Shown here: positions 10,256-19,040 of the stretch, piece after piece
Numbering within the stretch: position 1 is the stretch's first letter
How the letters are laid out: every line of letters starts with the position of its first letter
DNA from: Verrucomicrobiaceae bacterium
Lineage (GTDB): Bacteria; Pseudomonadota; Gammaproteobacteria; Pseudomonadales; CAMLJR01
DNA: 53,068 nt
Direction of reading: 5' to 3'
Assembly: GCA_028293825.1 (NCBI GenBank)
Contig: JAQGNY010000024.1
Coordinates: 1-53,068 of the forward strand
Made by a program: the position numbers and the translations under genes
The notes under the pieces: model-generated
Told to the model about the DNA's origin: nothing
Seen by the model: only the letters and a program-made list of their open reading frames with translations
Databases searched by the model: none

Positions 10256-11359
10256 GTGAGCCGCGAGCGAGTCAGCGCCCGAATTCAGCAATGGGTGCGC
10301 CCTGAAATTCGCGTATTGAACGCGTATCACGTGCCACCGGCGAGCGGCATGATCAAGCTCGATGCGATGGAAAATCCCTATCGCTGGCCCGACGAAATGA
10401 TCGCGGCGTGGTTGGAAAAGCTGCGTGAGGCCTCGATCAATCGCTATCCCGATCCACAGGCTTCCATCGTGCGGGAAGGTTTACGCCGCGAAATGGGCGT
10501 GGCTGCGAGCCACGATATCCTGCTCGGCAACGGCTCCGACGAAATTATTCAGATGCTCGCGCTATTGGTCAGTGCACGCGGGCGCTGTATTTTGGCGCCG
10601 GAACCGGGCTTCGTGATGTACCGCATGATCGCGACGATGACCGGGCTCGATTATCTTGGCATTCCGCTCGATGCAAATTTCGATCTTGATCTCGATGCCA
10701 TGCTTGCTGCGGTGCAACAGCATCAGCCGGCACTTATTTTTCTCGCGCTGCCGAATAATCCCACCGGCAACTTGTTCTCGGTAGATCGCGTCCGCGCGGT
10801 TATCGAAGCAGCCGAGGGTCTGGTGATTCTCGACGAGGCTTACACCGCGTTCACCGATGCCGATCATTTAAGTTTTGCCGAGGATTACGACAACGTGCTG
10901 ATCATGCGCACGCTGTCGAAAGTCGGGCTGGCTGGGTTGCGTTTGGGGTTGCTAATCGGCGATGCAGCCTGGCTGGCGGAAATCGAAAAAATTCGGCTGC
11001 CTTACAACATCAATGTGTTGACGCAGTTAAGCGCCGAGTTTGCGCTGGAGAACTTCCAGGTCATTCGCCAGCAAACAGCGGCAATTCGCGCCGAGCGCGA
11101 GCGTTTGATTTCGGAACTGCGCAATATCACAACGTTGCAGGTATGGCCGAGCGAGGCGAATTTCGTGCTGGTGCGCACACCGGAAGGTCGCGCAAGAGAG
11201 GTTTTCGAGGCGTTGAAGCTGCGCAATATTCTGGTGAAATGTCTCGATGGCTCGCATCCGCAATTGCGCGATTGTTTGCGGCTGACAGTCGGCGAGCCGA
11301 CAGACAGCGATCAATTGCTGGCAGCGCTGAAAGATGCGCTCGCCGTCGTTAATTCTTAA
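10256..11359 (+). CDS. hisC: HisC, histidinol-phosphate aminotransferase
   Basis: PLP-dependent transamination of imidazole-acetol phosphate to histidinol phosphate. The start is GTG 10256, chosen because GGGAGAG lies five bases before it; this gives 367 residues. A frame opening further upstream would overlap hisD and lacks support. The fold-type I motifs LPNNPTGN, LDEAYTAF and SKVGLAGLRLG (with the PLP lysine) are all present. Only six bases separate its stop from that of the convergent protease gene, and I see no clear terminator between them. Confidence 0.96.
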   Translation: MSRERVSARIQQWVRPEIRVLNAYHVPPASGMIKLDAMENPYRWPDEMIAAWLEKLREASINRYPDPQASIVREGLRREMGVAASHDILLGNGSDEIIQMLALLVSARGRCILAPEPGFVMYRMIATMTGLDYLGIPLDANFDLDLDAMLAAVQQHQPALIFLALPNNPTGNLFSVDRVRAVIEAAEGLVILDEAYTAFTDADHLSFAEDYDNVLIMRTLSKVGLAGLRLGLLIGDAAWLAEIEKIRLPYNINVLTQLSAEFALENFQVIRQQTAAIRAERERLISELRNITTLQVWPSEANFVLVRTPEGRAREVFEALKLRNILVKCLDGSHPQLRDCLRLTVGEPTDSDQLLAALKDALAVVNS

Positions 11360-11365
11360 CCGGGT

Positions 11366-12484
11366 TTAGCTCGGCTCTTCATTGGCGGCGGGCCGCGTGC
11401 CCACCGTCATTTTCAACTGCAACTGCTGACCGTTGCGTACCACCAGCAGACTGACAGCATCGCCCGGCCGTGTATTGGCCAGCAAATAAAGCCCGGCGTG
11501 GCCATCGCCGACAGACTGACCGTTGATTGCGAGCAGGACATCGCCCGTTTTCAGGCCCGCCAATGCGCCGGGTCCTTCGTTGTAAACGTTGGTGATGACC
11601 ACGCCATTGCCGGCGTTGAGATTGTTGTCGGTCGCGACCGCTGGCGGCAGGCGCTGGACTTCGATGCCGAGCCAGCCGCGCATCGGATGACCGAACGTAA
11701 TCAAATCCTGCATCGTGCGCACGGCGATATCGACCGGAATCGCCAGGCCGATGCCGCTCGAGCCGCCACTCTGCGTGTAAATGGCGGTGTTGATGCCAAT
11801 CAGTTTGCCGTCGGCATCGATCAGCGCGCCGCCGGAGTTGCCCGGATTAATCGCCGCGTCGGTCTGAATAAAATCTTCGTAAGTGGTGAGCCGCAGGCCA
11901 TAGCGCCCGGTGGCCGACACGATGCCCTGGCTGACCGATTGGCCGAAGCCGTAAGGATTGCCGATCGCCAACGCAATATCGCCGACGCGAGCCCGGCTCG
12001 ATTCGCCGACTAGAATCGGCTCCAAGTTCGGCAGGTCGATTTTCAGTGCGGCCAGATCGGTTTCCTGGTCGAAGCCCACCACGCGCGCCAGCGCTTCGCG
12101 CCCATCAGCTAGCAACACGACGATTTCATCGGCGCCTTCGATCACGTGGTGGTTGGTGAGCAGATAGCCTTCCCGATTGACGATCACGCCCGAACCCAAA
12201 CTGCGCTGAATTTGTTCCTGTTGCTTCGGATTGCCGTGGTTGTAAAAGCGCCGTAGCAGCGGATCTGCCAACAAAGGGTTGCTCGGATTGCGCACGGTTT
12301 TGCTGGTGTAGATGTTGACCACCGCCGGCGCTGCGCGGCTTACGGCATCGGCATAGGAAAATGGTGCGCTGCGGTGATTGGAAAACAGATTGCCGGCGGC
12401 GCCGGACCAATACGTCGCGATCAGCAGCCCTGCTAAAATGCCGCACACTGTTGGCCAGCCAAGAAAACGCAGCAGGTTGCGCAT
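11366..12484 (-). CDS. algW: AlgW/DegS-type periplasmic serine protease
   Basis: Membrane-anchored HtrA-family protease that cuts the anti-sigma factor RseA/MucA to start the sigma-E envelope stress response. 372 residues: one N-terminal anchor (about 10-26), a trypsin-like domain with His113 (NHHVIEG), Asp143 (ETDLAALKI) and Ser217 (NPGNSGGAL), then one PDZ domain (about 265-360). A single PDZ and a retained anchor distinguish DegS/AlgW from DegP. It is convergent with hisC and divergent from the Nif3-like gene. The gene order matches that around algW in Pseudomonas, hence the symbol. Confidence 0.92.
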   Translation of the reverse strand: MRNLLRFLGWPTVCGILAGLLIATYWSGAAGNLFSNHRSAPFSYADAVSRAAPAVVNIYTSKTVRNPSNPLLADPLLRRFYNHGNPKQQEQIQRSLGSGVIVNREGYLLTNHHVIEGADEIVVLLADGREALARVVGFDQETDLAALKIDLPNLEPILVGESSRARVGDIALAIGNPYGFGQSVSQGIVSATGRYGLRLTTYEDFIQTDAAINPGNSGGALIDADGKLIGINTAIYTQSGGSSGIGLAIPVDIAVRTMQDLITFGHPMRGWLGIEVQRLPPAVATDNNLNAGNGVVITNVYNEGPGALAGLKTGDVLLAINGQSVGDGHAGLYLLANTRPGDAVSLLVVRNGQQLQLKMTVGTRPAANEEPS

Positions 12485-12613
12485 CGAAATGAGTGCCTCT
12501 GGCAGCGCGACAGGGCGCCGGAAATTGTTATGAAATCAGGGCTGGCAAGCCTATCACGCCTGCGTCTATGGCACTTTGCAAAAAAATGTCACATTCAAAA
12601 ATTGAGAACAGAT

Positions 12614-13369
12614 ATGACTACGCTCGCGCAATTAACCGCCACCGCGAATGCGGTGCTCGGCCCGGAACGCTTTCAAGACTATTGCCCGAATGGTTTGCAG
12701 GTCGAGGGCCGCGATTCGGTGCGGCTGCTGGTGAGCGGCGTCACTGCGAGCATGGCGTTAATCGAGGCCGCGCATGCGCTGGGTGCCGATGCGATTCTCG
12801 TACATCACGGTTATTTTTGGAAAAACGAAGCGCCCAGCATCGTCGGCATGAAGCGGCGCCGTTTGCAATTTTTGTTGCGCAACGATATCAGTCTGCTTGC
12901 TTATCACCTGCCACTCGATGCACATCCGCAGCTTGGTAATAACGCCCAGCTTGCGCAAAAGCTTGGGCTAACGATAACCGGCGGCATACAGGCGGTCGCG
13001 CATCCGATCGGCAATGTCGGTGAGTTGCGACAGCCTATGTCAGCGCAGGCATTTGCTGAGGATGTCGGGCTGCGCTTGGATCGGCGCGCGCAGTTAATCA
13101 GCGGCGGCAGTCATCTGATTAAAACCATTGCGTGGTGCACTGGCGCCGCGCAGTCCTATATCGAAGAGGCGGCGGCGCTGGGTGTCGATGCGTTTTTGAG
13201 CGGGGAGATATCCGAGCCCACCGTGCATATCGCCCGCGAACTCGGCATTCACTATATTGCGGCGGGTCATCACGCGACGGAGCGTTATGGCGTACAGGCG
13301 TTGGGTGAGTATCTAGCGGCGCAATTGAATATTTCGCACCGCTTTATTGATATCGACAATCCCGCATAA
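12614..13369 (+). CDS. Nif3-like dinuclear metal-centre protein (YbgI family)
   Basis: Member of the Nif3/DUF34 family (E. coli YbgI), a hexameric toroid with a two-metal site whose physiological reaction is still unclear; the label GTP cyclohydrolase 1 type 2 is often transferred but not proven. The start at ATG 12614 gives 251 residues. Metal-ligand motifs are visible: VHHGYFWKNE near residue 65, HLPLDAH near 102 and AGHHATERYG near 220. An upstream in-frame ATG at 12530 would add 28 unrelated residues. Stands alone between a divergent protease gene and a convergent zapG. Confidence 0.9.
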   Translation: MTTLAQLTATANAVLGPERFQDYCPNGLQVEGRDSVRLLVSGVTASMALIEAAHALGADAILVHHGYFWKNEAPSIVGMKRRRLQFLLRNDISLLAYHLPLDAHPQLGNNAQLAQKLGLTITGGIQAVAHPIGNVGELRQPMSAQAFAEDVGLRLDRRAQLISGGSHLIKTIAWCTGAAQSYIEEAAALGVDAFLSGEISEPTVHIARELGIHYIAAGHHATERYGVQALGEYLAAQLNISHRFIDIDNPA

Positions 13370-13375
13370 CGCTAA

Positions 13376-13399
13376 TTGTCGCTTTATTAACGGCGACAA
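13376..13399. terminator. Weak hairpin between convergent Nif3-like and zapG genes
   Basis: Inverted repeat TTGTCGC / GCGACAA with a ten-base loop, flanked by A/T-rich sequence on both sides. It fills the 31-base gap between the two convergent stops and could act as a bidirectional terminator, but there is no strong U-tract. Confidence 0.35.
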
Positions 13400-13400
13400 A

Positions 13401-13871
13401 TTATAAATAGCGCGGTGGTTCCGTAATTGCGCCACCGCGTGCTTTGTCGAGACCAAAATCCTCATCGAGCACGCCTTTATCGTACGGCGAGCGCAGTGCG
13501 TAATCGCGGGGCGGCTCTATCGCGGCGGCAAGTTGCTCTTCTAACACCGGCGCTTGTTCGGGCAGCAGTTTCAATAATTTCACCGCACCGGGATCGCACA
13601 AATCAATCGCGCCGCGCGCGAGGTGGTTGTGTACTTCGCGATAGCTATTGGCGAGATGGCCGAGCAATTCGGCGGTGTTATTGAAATGCGCGTTGACATC
13701 ATAGCGATAGTTTTTGTGCTGCTCTTGCAGCGCGTGCAGTTGCTCTTCGAATTCGCGGCCGCGACGCGGCAACGGGTTCAAATAGCGGTTGATAAAAAAC
13801 CCCACTGCACTTCCGACGATGACGGCGACGATCGCGATGATCCAGACTTCAGTGCTGCTATACACGGACAA
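13401..13871 (-). CDS. zapG: ZapG/YhcB (DUF1043) inner-membrane cell-envelope protein
   Basis: Conserved gammaproteobacterial protein linked to division and envelope biogenesis in E. coli. 156 residues: one N-terminal membrane helix (about 8-27), the family GSAVGFFINRYLNP exit from the membrane, then a coiled-coil cytoplasmic region (EFEEQLHALQEQHKNYRYDV...) and a disordered acidic tail. A Shine-Dalgarno (GGAGG on the minus strand) lies just upstream of ATG 13871. Divergent from zapE, the arrangement seen in many relatives. Confidence 0.88.
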   Translation of the reverse strand: MSVYSSTEVWIIAIVAVIVGSAVGFFINRYLNPLPRRGREFEEQLHALQEQHKNYRYDVNAHFNNTAELLGHLANSYREVHNHLARGAIDLCDPGAVKLLKLLPEQAPVLEEQLAAAIEPPRDYALRSPYDKGVLDEDFGLDKARGGAITEPPRYL

Positions 13872-13943
13872 CCTCCTAGACGTTTCAATTCTGCGGCGGT
13901 TGCTTAATTAAAACCGCGCTGACGCAGTATAAAGGCTAACGCG

Positions 13944-14054
13944 ATGTTGTTCATGACACGCTGGGAAAATTGCCAACAGCGCTGCATCTCTTTACAGTGC
14001 CTGCGTTGGCGCCATTCATTGGCAAAGTCCTACCGGCAGGTTTGTTCGCAGTGA
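13944..14054 (+). CDS. Possible small upstream ORF overlapping the zapE start
   Basis: An ATG at 13944, eight bases after AAGG, opens a 36-codon frame whose TGA overlaps the GTG chosen for zapE (GTGA). The peptide (MLLFMTRWENCQQ...) is Cys/Arg/Gln-rich and resembles nothing I know. Spacing and overlap suggest possible translational coupling. It may equally be chance, and it lies in a frame where zapE itself could be extended from a TTG at 13970. Confidence 0.2.
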   Translation: MLFMTRWENCQQRCISLQCLRWRHSLAKSYRQVCSQ

Positions 14055-15160
14055 CCCCATTAGAACGTTATCAGGCTGATTTGCTGAAGCCCGGCTTCGC
14101 GCGCGATGCCGCTCAGCAAATGGCGGTCGAGCATTTGCAGCGTTTGTACGATGCGCTTATTGCCGCCGAGCGCGAGGCGCAGCACAAAACCGCGCTGTCG
14201 AATTTTCTCGAAAAAATTAAGCGACCAAAAACCATTGAACCGGTTCGCGGCCTTTATTTTTGGGGCGGCGTCGGGCGCGGTAAAACGTATTTGATGGATA
14301 CGTTTTATGAATCGTTGCCGTTTTCGCGCAAATTGCGCGCGCACTTTCATCGGTTCATGCAGCGCGTACATCGCGATTTAAAAACATTGGCGGGCGAGAA
14401 AAATCCGCTGCTGCTGATCGCCGACCAATTAGCGTTGGAAGCGCGCGTTATTTGTTTCGATGAGTTTTTTGTTTCGGATATTGCCGATGCGATGATTCTC
14501 GGTGGGCTGTTCGAAGCGCTATGTCATCGCGGCGTGAGCTTTGTGGCGACCTCGAATATCGAGCCTGATGGCTTGTATAGAGATGGTCTGCAGCGCAGCC
14601 GATTTTTGCCGGCAATCGCGCTGTTGAAAAAGCACACGATCGTGCTGAATGTCGACGGCGGTACCGACTATCGGTTGCGTGCTCTCGAAAAAGCCGAGCT
14701 TTATCATTTTCCGCTCGGCGTCGAGGCTGACGAATTATTGCTGCATAATTTTCAGGTGTTGGTGCCGGAGACGACGGCCCGCAAAGATGAATTGCTCGAT
14801 ATCGAAGGCAGGACTATTTGCGCGCGGTTTGTTGCCGACGACGTTGCCTGGTTTGATTTCGCGGAATTGTGCGATGGTCCGCGCAGCCAAAATGATTACA
14901 TTGAGCTCGCGCGCGAATATCATGCGGTGCTTATCGGCGATGTTCCACAGTTAACCGCGCAGAAAGAAGATCAGGCGCGGCGCTTTATTAATTTGGTCGA
15001 TGAGTTTTACGATCGCAATGTAAAGCTGGTATTGACTGCTGCTGTTTCGTTGGCAGACATCTATACTGGCGTGCGCTTGCAGTTTGAATTCGAGCGCACG
15101 AAAAGCCGGCTGCTTGAGATGCAGTCGCACGAATATCTGGCGCGTGAACATCGCCCCTGA
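14051..15160 (+). CDS. zapE: ZapE, AFG1-like division ATPase
   Basis: AFG1/ZapE-family P-loop ATPase that associates with the Z ring late in division in E. coli. I chose GTG 14051 because the protein then begins (M)TPLERYQADL, matching the family N-terminus; this gives 369 residues. Walker A GGVGRGKT is at 72-79 and Walker B VICFDEF near 138. C-terminal family blocks (ARFVADDVAWFDFAELCDGPRSQNDY) follow. An upstream TTG at 13970 would add 27 residues without family support. Rightward, leading into rplM-rpsI. Confidence 0.93.
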   Translation: MTPLERYQADLLKPGFARDAAQQMAVEHLQRLYDALIAAEREAQHKTALSNFLEKIKRPKTIEPVRGLYFWGGVGRGKTYLMDTFYESLPFSRKLRAHFHRFMQRVHRDLKTLAGEKNPLLLIADQLALEARVICFDEFFVSDIADAMILGGLFEALCHRGVSFVATSNIEPDGLYRDGLQRSRFLPAIALLKKHTIVLNVDGGTDYRLRALEKAELYHFPLGVEADELLLHNFQVLVPETTARKDELLDIEGRTICARFVADDVAWFDFAELCDGPRSQNDYIELAREYHAVLIGDVPQLTAQKEDQARRFINLVDEFYDRNVKLVLTAAVSLADIYTGVRLQFEFERTKSRLLEMQSHEYLAREHRP

Positions 15161-15189
15161 GCTCTTGTTTGAAGAACATGAGTTTGAGC

Positions 15190-15218
15190 TTGAAAAGGGT
15201 GGGGGGGTTCTGTAGTAT
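15190..15218 (+). promoter_or_regulatory. Sigma70 promoter for rplM-rpsI
   Basis: TTGAAA (15190-15195) and TAGTAT (15213-15218) are separated by 17 bases. The spacer contains a run of seven G. The predicted start is about 70 bases before the rplM ATG, leaving a leader in which short repeats such as CCTTGTTGGAA recur. Strength is consistent with a ribosomal protein operon. Confidence 0.65.
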
Positions 15219-15293
15219 TCGCGCTCCTTGTTGGAACACCTTGTTGGAATTGCCCCTTCCCGGTTGGCGGATGTGGGTGCTAGAGGCTAAAAA

Positions 15294-15722
15294 ATGAAAA
15301 CCTTCAGTGCAAAACCCAATGCTGTGCAGCAGGACTGGTACGTAGTCGATGCGGCGGGCAAGACCTTGGGTCGCCTTGCTGCGGATATTGCGCATCGGTT
15401 GCGCGGCAAGCACAAGCCCGAATATACCCCGCACGTCGATACCGGTGATTACATCGTTGTCGTGAATGCGGAAAAAGTACATGTCACTGGCAAAAAAGCC
15501 ACCGACAAAATTTATTACAGCCACTCGGAATTTCCGGGCGGTATTAAAGAAATCAGCTTCGAGAAGCTGATCGATAAAGCGCCTACCCGCGCGCTGGAAA
15601 TTGCCATTAAAGGTATGCTCCCGCACAATCCGCTGGGTCGTGCGATGTTCCGCAAGCTGAAAGTTTATGCAGGCACCGAGCATCCGCATACCGCGCAACA
15701 GCCGCAAACTCTGAATATCTAA
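15294..15722 (+). CDS. rplM: Ribosomal protein L13 (uL13)
   Basis: Early-assembling 50S subunit protein. 142 residues, full length. Family blocks are visible: [22 protein letters not shown], the [16 protein letters not shown] strand and [21 protein letters not shown]. First gene of the rplM-rpsI operon, 12 bases before rpsI. In E. coli L13 represses its own operon by binding the leader; the leader here is long enough, but I cannot identify the operator. Confidence 0.99.
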   Translation: MKTFSAKPNAVQQDWYVVDAAGKTLGRLAADIAHRLRGKHKPEYTPHVDTGDYIVVVNAEKVHVTGKKATDKIYYSHSEFPGGIKEISFEKLIDKAPTRALEIAIKGMLPHNPLGRAMFRKLKVYAGTEHPHTAQQPQTLNI

Positions 15723-15734
15723 CGGAAGACCACT

Positions 15735-16127
15735 ATGGCAGCCACCCAGTACTACGGAACCGGTCGTCGCAAAACTGCAACGGCGCGAGTTTTTTTGAAA
15801 TCCGGCAGCGGCAATATCGTGATTAACGATCGCACGCTGGATCAATATTTCGGTCGTGAAGTTGCGCGAATGATTGTGCGTCAGCCGCTTGAGAAAGTGG
15901 ATCTGGTCGGCAAGTTCGACGTCAATGTGTCGGTCGCCGGTGGTGGTAGCTTTGGTCAGGCCGGTGCAATTCGCCACGGTATTACTCGTGCGCTGATGGA
16001 ATACGACGAAGCATTGCGTCCGCCATTGCGTCAGGCAGGTTTTGTAACTCGCGATGCGCGTGAAGTGGAGCGTAAGAAAGTGGGCCTGCGCAAAGCGCGC
16101 AAACGTCCGCAGTACTCCAAGCGTTAA
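15735..16127 (+). CDS. rpsI: Ribosomal protein S9 (uS9)
   Basis: 30S subunit protein whose C-terminal tail reaches the P-site tRNA. 130 residues with the typical start ([17 protein letters not shown]), the [19 protein letters not shown] block and the conserved basic end KRPQYSKR. Partner of rplM. A clear terminator follows 37 bases after the stop. Confidence 0.99.
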   Translation: MAATQYYGTGRRKTATARVFLKSGSGNIVINDRTLDQYFGREVARMIVRQPLEKVDLVGKFDVNVSVAGGGSFGQAGAIRHGITRALMEYDEALRPPLRQAGFVTRDAREVERKKVGLRKARKRPQYSKR

Positions 16128-16164
16128 TAGTTGTTGCATCGCGTTGGCGATGCGGCATCTATCG

Positions 16165-16200
16165 AAAACGTCCTCGGGAAAATCCGCAGGGCGTTTTTTT
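16165..16200 (+). terminator. Rho-independent terminator after rpsI
   Basis: Stem AAAACGTCCT-CGG / CCG-C-AGGGCGTTTT (one bulged C and one G-U pair) with loop GAAAAT, ending in a run of seven T. It separates the ribosomal operon from petABC. Confidence 0.8.
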
Positions 16201-16267
16201 ATGGTTACGATTTACCGTGCGCCAGGACTTAAATGGCCGCTATGACAAGGCTTTTCAGTCTTTATCC

Positions 16268-16296
16268 TTGTAAGCAGTAGGTAATTTCTTTACCAT
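16268..16296 (+). promoter_or_regulatory. Candidate promoter for petABC
   Basis: TTGTAA and TACCAT with a 17-base spacer, 79 bases before the petA start; each hexamer matches consensus at four of six positions. This is the best sigma70-like pair I found in the 247-base gap between rpsI and petA, which otherwise holds only the rpsI terminator. Confidence 0.35.
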
Positions 16297-16374
16297 TTCG
16301 CGCACTCGTTTTTTTCAATCTCGGGCCTGTCCTGAGCCGCATTTTAAGCAAGCTTGTAACGGGAGAATTGCGCC

Positions 16375-16962
16375 ATGAGCAATGACGGCGTGAATACTGG
16401 GCGCCGACGTTTTCTTACGCTTGCCACCACGGTTGTGGGTGCAGCAGGGGCCGTCGGAGTCGCCGTACCATTCGTGGGTTCGTGGAACCCCAGCGCAAAA
16501 GCCAGGGCTGCGGGCGCTCCGGTCAAGTGGGACATCAGCAAGATCGAGCCGGGCCAAATGGTGACTGTCGAGTGGCGCGGCAAGCCCGTCTATGTCGTGC
16601 GCAGAACAAAAGAAGCGCTCGAATCGATTCGCAAGATGGATGGCCGTTTGCGCGATCCGAACTCCGAAGAATCCAAGCAGCCCGCCTATGCAAAAAGCGA
16701 GTTTCGCTCGATTAAAGAAGAGTTTTTGGTGCTGCTCGCAGTTTGCACGCACTTGGGTTGCGCGCCGCAGTACAAGCCAGAGGTCGGCGCGGTTAGCCAG
16801 GATTGGTTGGGTGGGTTTTTCTGCCCCTGCCACGGCTCCAAGTTCGATTTGGCCGGACGCGTGCTGCAGGGCGTACCCGCTCCCACTAATTTAGAAGTTC
16901 CCCCTTATCGATACTTGAGTGACACCGTGATCGAAATCGGTGTGGATCAGGAGAAAGCTTGA
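16375..16962 (+). CDS. petA: PetA, Rieske iron-sulfur subunit of cytochrome bc1
   Basis: Carries the 2Fe-2S cluster that takes electrons from ubiquinol in complex III. 195 residues. The N-terminus has a twin-arginine signal/anchor (GRRRFLTLATTV), expected to send the folded protein through Tat and stay as the membrane anchor. Cluster ligands are Cys124-x-His126 (CTHLGC) and Cys150-x-x-His153 (CPCHGS), with the two disulfide cysteines 129 and 152. GGGAG precedes the ATG. It shares one base with petB (TGATG). Confidence 0.98.
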   Translation: MSNDGVNTGRRRFLTLATTVVGAAGAVGVAVPFVGSWNPSAKARAAGAPVKWDISKIEPGQMVTVEWRGKPVYVVRRTKEALESIRKMDGRLRDPNSEESKQPAYAKSEFRSIKEEFLVLLAVCTHLGCAPQYKPEVGAVSQDWLGGFFCPCHGSKFDLAGRVLQGVPAPTNLEVPPYRYLSDTVIEIGVDQEKA

Positions 16963-18203
16963 TGGCCAACGTGCTCATTGGTTTAAGAGATTGGGTGGAT
17001 GATCGTTTACCGATCATGCGTGCGTGGAATACGCACATGGCCAAATACTACGCGCCGAAAAACTTTAACTTTTGGTACTTCTTCGGCGTCTTATCGCTGC
17101 TGGTATTGGTCAATCAATTATTGACCGGTATTTGGTTGACGATGAGCTTTACGCCAAGTTCCGAAGGTGCATTTGCTTCCGTCGAATACATCATGCGCGA
17201 TGTCGATTACGGCTGGATTATTCGCTACATGCATTCCACTGGTGCGTCGGCGTTTTTCACCGTGGTGTATCTGCATATGTTCCGCGGTCTGCTCTACGGT
17301 TCGTATCAAAAGCCGCGCGAGCTGGTGTGGATTTTCGGCATGCTGATTTACTTGGCGCTGATGGCCGAAGGCTTCATGGGCTACGTGCTGCCTTGGGGTC
17401 AGATGTCGTATTGGGGCGCGCAGGTAATCGTTTCGCTATTCGGCGCTATCCCGGTTGTTGGTGATGCGATCGTACAGTGGGTGCGTGGCGACTTCCTGAT
17501 TTCCGGCATCACACTCAATCGCTTCTTCGCGCTGCACGTCGTGGCGATCCCGATTATTTTGCTGGCGTTGGTGCTGCTACATATTCTTGCGCTGCACGAA
17601 GTGGGTTCGAACAATCCTGACGGCGTTGAAATCAAGAAAAACAAAGATGCTAACGGCGTGCCGCTCGACGGTATCGCGTTCCATCCGTATTACACCGTGC
17701 ACGATCTGCAGGCGGTTGTCGTCTTCCTGTTCATCTTTTGTACCGTGCTTTTCTTCTTTCCGGAGATGGGTGGTTACTTCCTCGAGCACGCTAACTTCGA
17801 GCAAGCAAATGGTCTGAAAACACCTGAGCACATCGCGCCAGTGTGGTACTACACGCCGTTCTACGCGATGTTACGCGCGCTGCCGTCGAAGCTCGGCGGT
17901 TTCATGGTGATGGCGGCAGCTATTGCAATCATGTTTGTGTTGCCGTGGTTAGATCGCAGCCCAGTGAAGTCCTGGCGCTATAAAGGTGGCCTCACCAAGA
18001 TTGCATTGGCCAGTTTTGTCGTTGCATTTATCTTCCTCGGCTTTTTGGGGTCGAAACCAGCCGATCTGGAAATCTTCGGGATCGTAAGCACCTACTGGGC
18101 GCGGATAATGACGATCGTTTATTTCGCATTCTTCTTGTTGATGCCGATTTACACGTCGATCGAAAAAACCAAGCCGGTGCCGCAACGGGTGACGATGAAA
18201 TGA
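16962..18203 (+). CDS. petB: PetB, cytochrome b subunit of the bc1 complex
   Basis: Membrane subunit with two b hemes and both quinone sites. 413 residues from ATG 16962, a full-length undivided cytochrome b with eight expected helices. Heme ligands are His91/His192 and His105/His207, each pair in helices B and D with the usual 14-residue spacing. The Qo-site motif reads PVWY (293-296) where mitochondrial and many bacterial proteins have PEWY. Overlaps petA by one base and petC by four (ATGA). Confidence 0.98.
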   Translation: MANVLIGLRDWVDDRLPIMRAWNTHMAKYYAPKNFNFWYFFGVLSLLVLVNQLLTGIWLTMSFTPSSEGAFASVEYIMRDVDYGWIIRYMHSTGASAFFTVVYLHMFRGLLYGSYQKPRELVWIFGMLIYLALMAEGFMGYVLPWGQMSYWGAQVIVSLFGAIPVVGDAIVQWVRGDFLISGITLNRFFALHVVAIPIILLALVLLHILALHEVGSNNPDGVEIKKNKDANGVPLDGIAFHPYYTVHDLQAVVVFLFIFCTVLFFFPEMGGYFLEHANFEQANGLKTPEHIAPVWYYTPFYAMLRALPSKLGGFMVMAAAIAIMFVLPWLDRSPVKSWRYKGGLTKIALASFVVAFIFLGFLGSKPADLEIFGIVSTYWARIMTIVYFAFFLLMPIYTSIEKTKPVPQRVTMK

Positions 18204-19000
18204 GAAAACAACTGCTTGCTCTTGTCTTTTTACTCGCGCCGACGTTGGCGCTGGCGAATGAAGCAAAGTGGCCGCTCGATCATCGGGTGTGGGATGCCTC
18301 TAACAAGCCTTCGCTGCAGCACGGCGCGCAATTGTTCATGAACTACTGCATGGGCTGCCACTCCCTGCAGTACGAGCGTTATGAGCGACTTTCGACCGGT
18401 CTCGGTATCCCCGAAGATCTGGTTTTGCAAAATCTGCGTTTCGATACCAGTGCCAAAATCGGTGACCTAATGGTCAATTCGATGGCAACCAAACAAGCGA
18501 AGGAATGGTTTGGTGCACCGCCGCCCGATTTGACGCTGGTTACCCGTGCCCGGGGCGGCGCCGATTGGGTGTACACCTATTTGCGCACCTTCTACAAAGA
18601 TCCGGCGCGGCCCTGGGGCGTAAACAATAAGGTGTTCCCCGACGTGGGCATGCCGCACGTGTTGATCGGTTTGCAGGGTGTTCAGGAATGCGCGCCGGGT
18701 GAATCGCATGCTGAGAACGGCGGTGTTCGCCGCGATCCGCTGACCCGTGAAGAAGTGCTGCTTGGTGAAGACGGTAAGCCGCTGAATCCCTGCGGTCGTT
18801 TGAAGGTCACGGTGCCGGGTTCGTTAACGCCGCAAGAGTTTGACGATTCTGTTTATGATCTGGTGAATTTCCTCAACTACGTTGCGGAACCGATGCAGGA
18901 ACAGCGCAAGCACACTGGCACTTTCGTACTATTCTTCCTCGCAATATTGTTTGTATTCGCATGGCTGTTGAATCGCGAATACTGGAAAGACGTTCATTAA
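18200..19000 (+). CDS. petC: PetC, cytochrome c1 subunit of the bc1 complex
   Basis: Heme c subunit that passes electrons from the Rieske protein to soluble cytochromes. 266 residues: a Sec signal peptide (cut predicted after LALA near residue 19), the heme site Cys50-x-x-Cys53-His54 (CMGCHS), a candidate methionine ligand in DVGMPHVL, and a single C-terminal anchor helix (about 240-258, FVLFFLAILFVFAWLL). Unlike some relatives it is not fused to cytochrome b. A strong hairpin terminator follows. Confidence 0.98.
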   Translation: MRKQLLALVFLLAPTLALANEAKWPLDHRVWDASNKPSLQHGAQLFMNYCMGCHSLQYERYERLSTGLGIPEDLVLQNLRFDTSAKIGDLMVNSMATKQAKEWFGAPPPDLTLVTRARGGADWVYTYLRTFYKDPARPWGVNNKVFPDVGMPHVLIGLQGVQECAPGESHAENGGVRRDPLTREEVLLGEDGKPLNPCGRLKVTVPGSLTPQEFDDSVYDLVNFLNYVAEPMQEQRKHTGTFVLFFLAILFVFAWLLNREYWKDVH

Positions 19001-19007
19001 TAATTAA

Positions 19008-19040
19008 TTGAGTGCGGGCAAATGTCCGCGCTCAATCTTT
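19008..19040 (+). terminator. Terminator after petC
   Basis: A 12-base-pair stem (TTGAGTGCGGGC / GTCCGCGCTCAA, with G-U pairs) and loop AAAT, followed by a T-rich tract. It starts eight bases after the petC stop, so sspB probably has its own promoter, although I could not identify one. Confidence 0.7.

Noticed and set aside
14988-16139. A 383-codon open frame on the minus strand opposite zapE, rplM and rpsI
   Set aside because: It crosses a promoter and two ribosomal protein genes on the other strand and matches no family I know.
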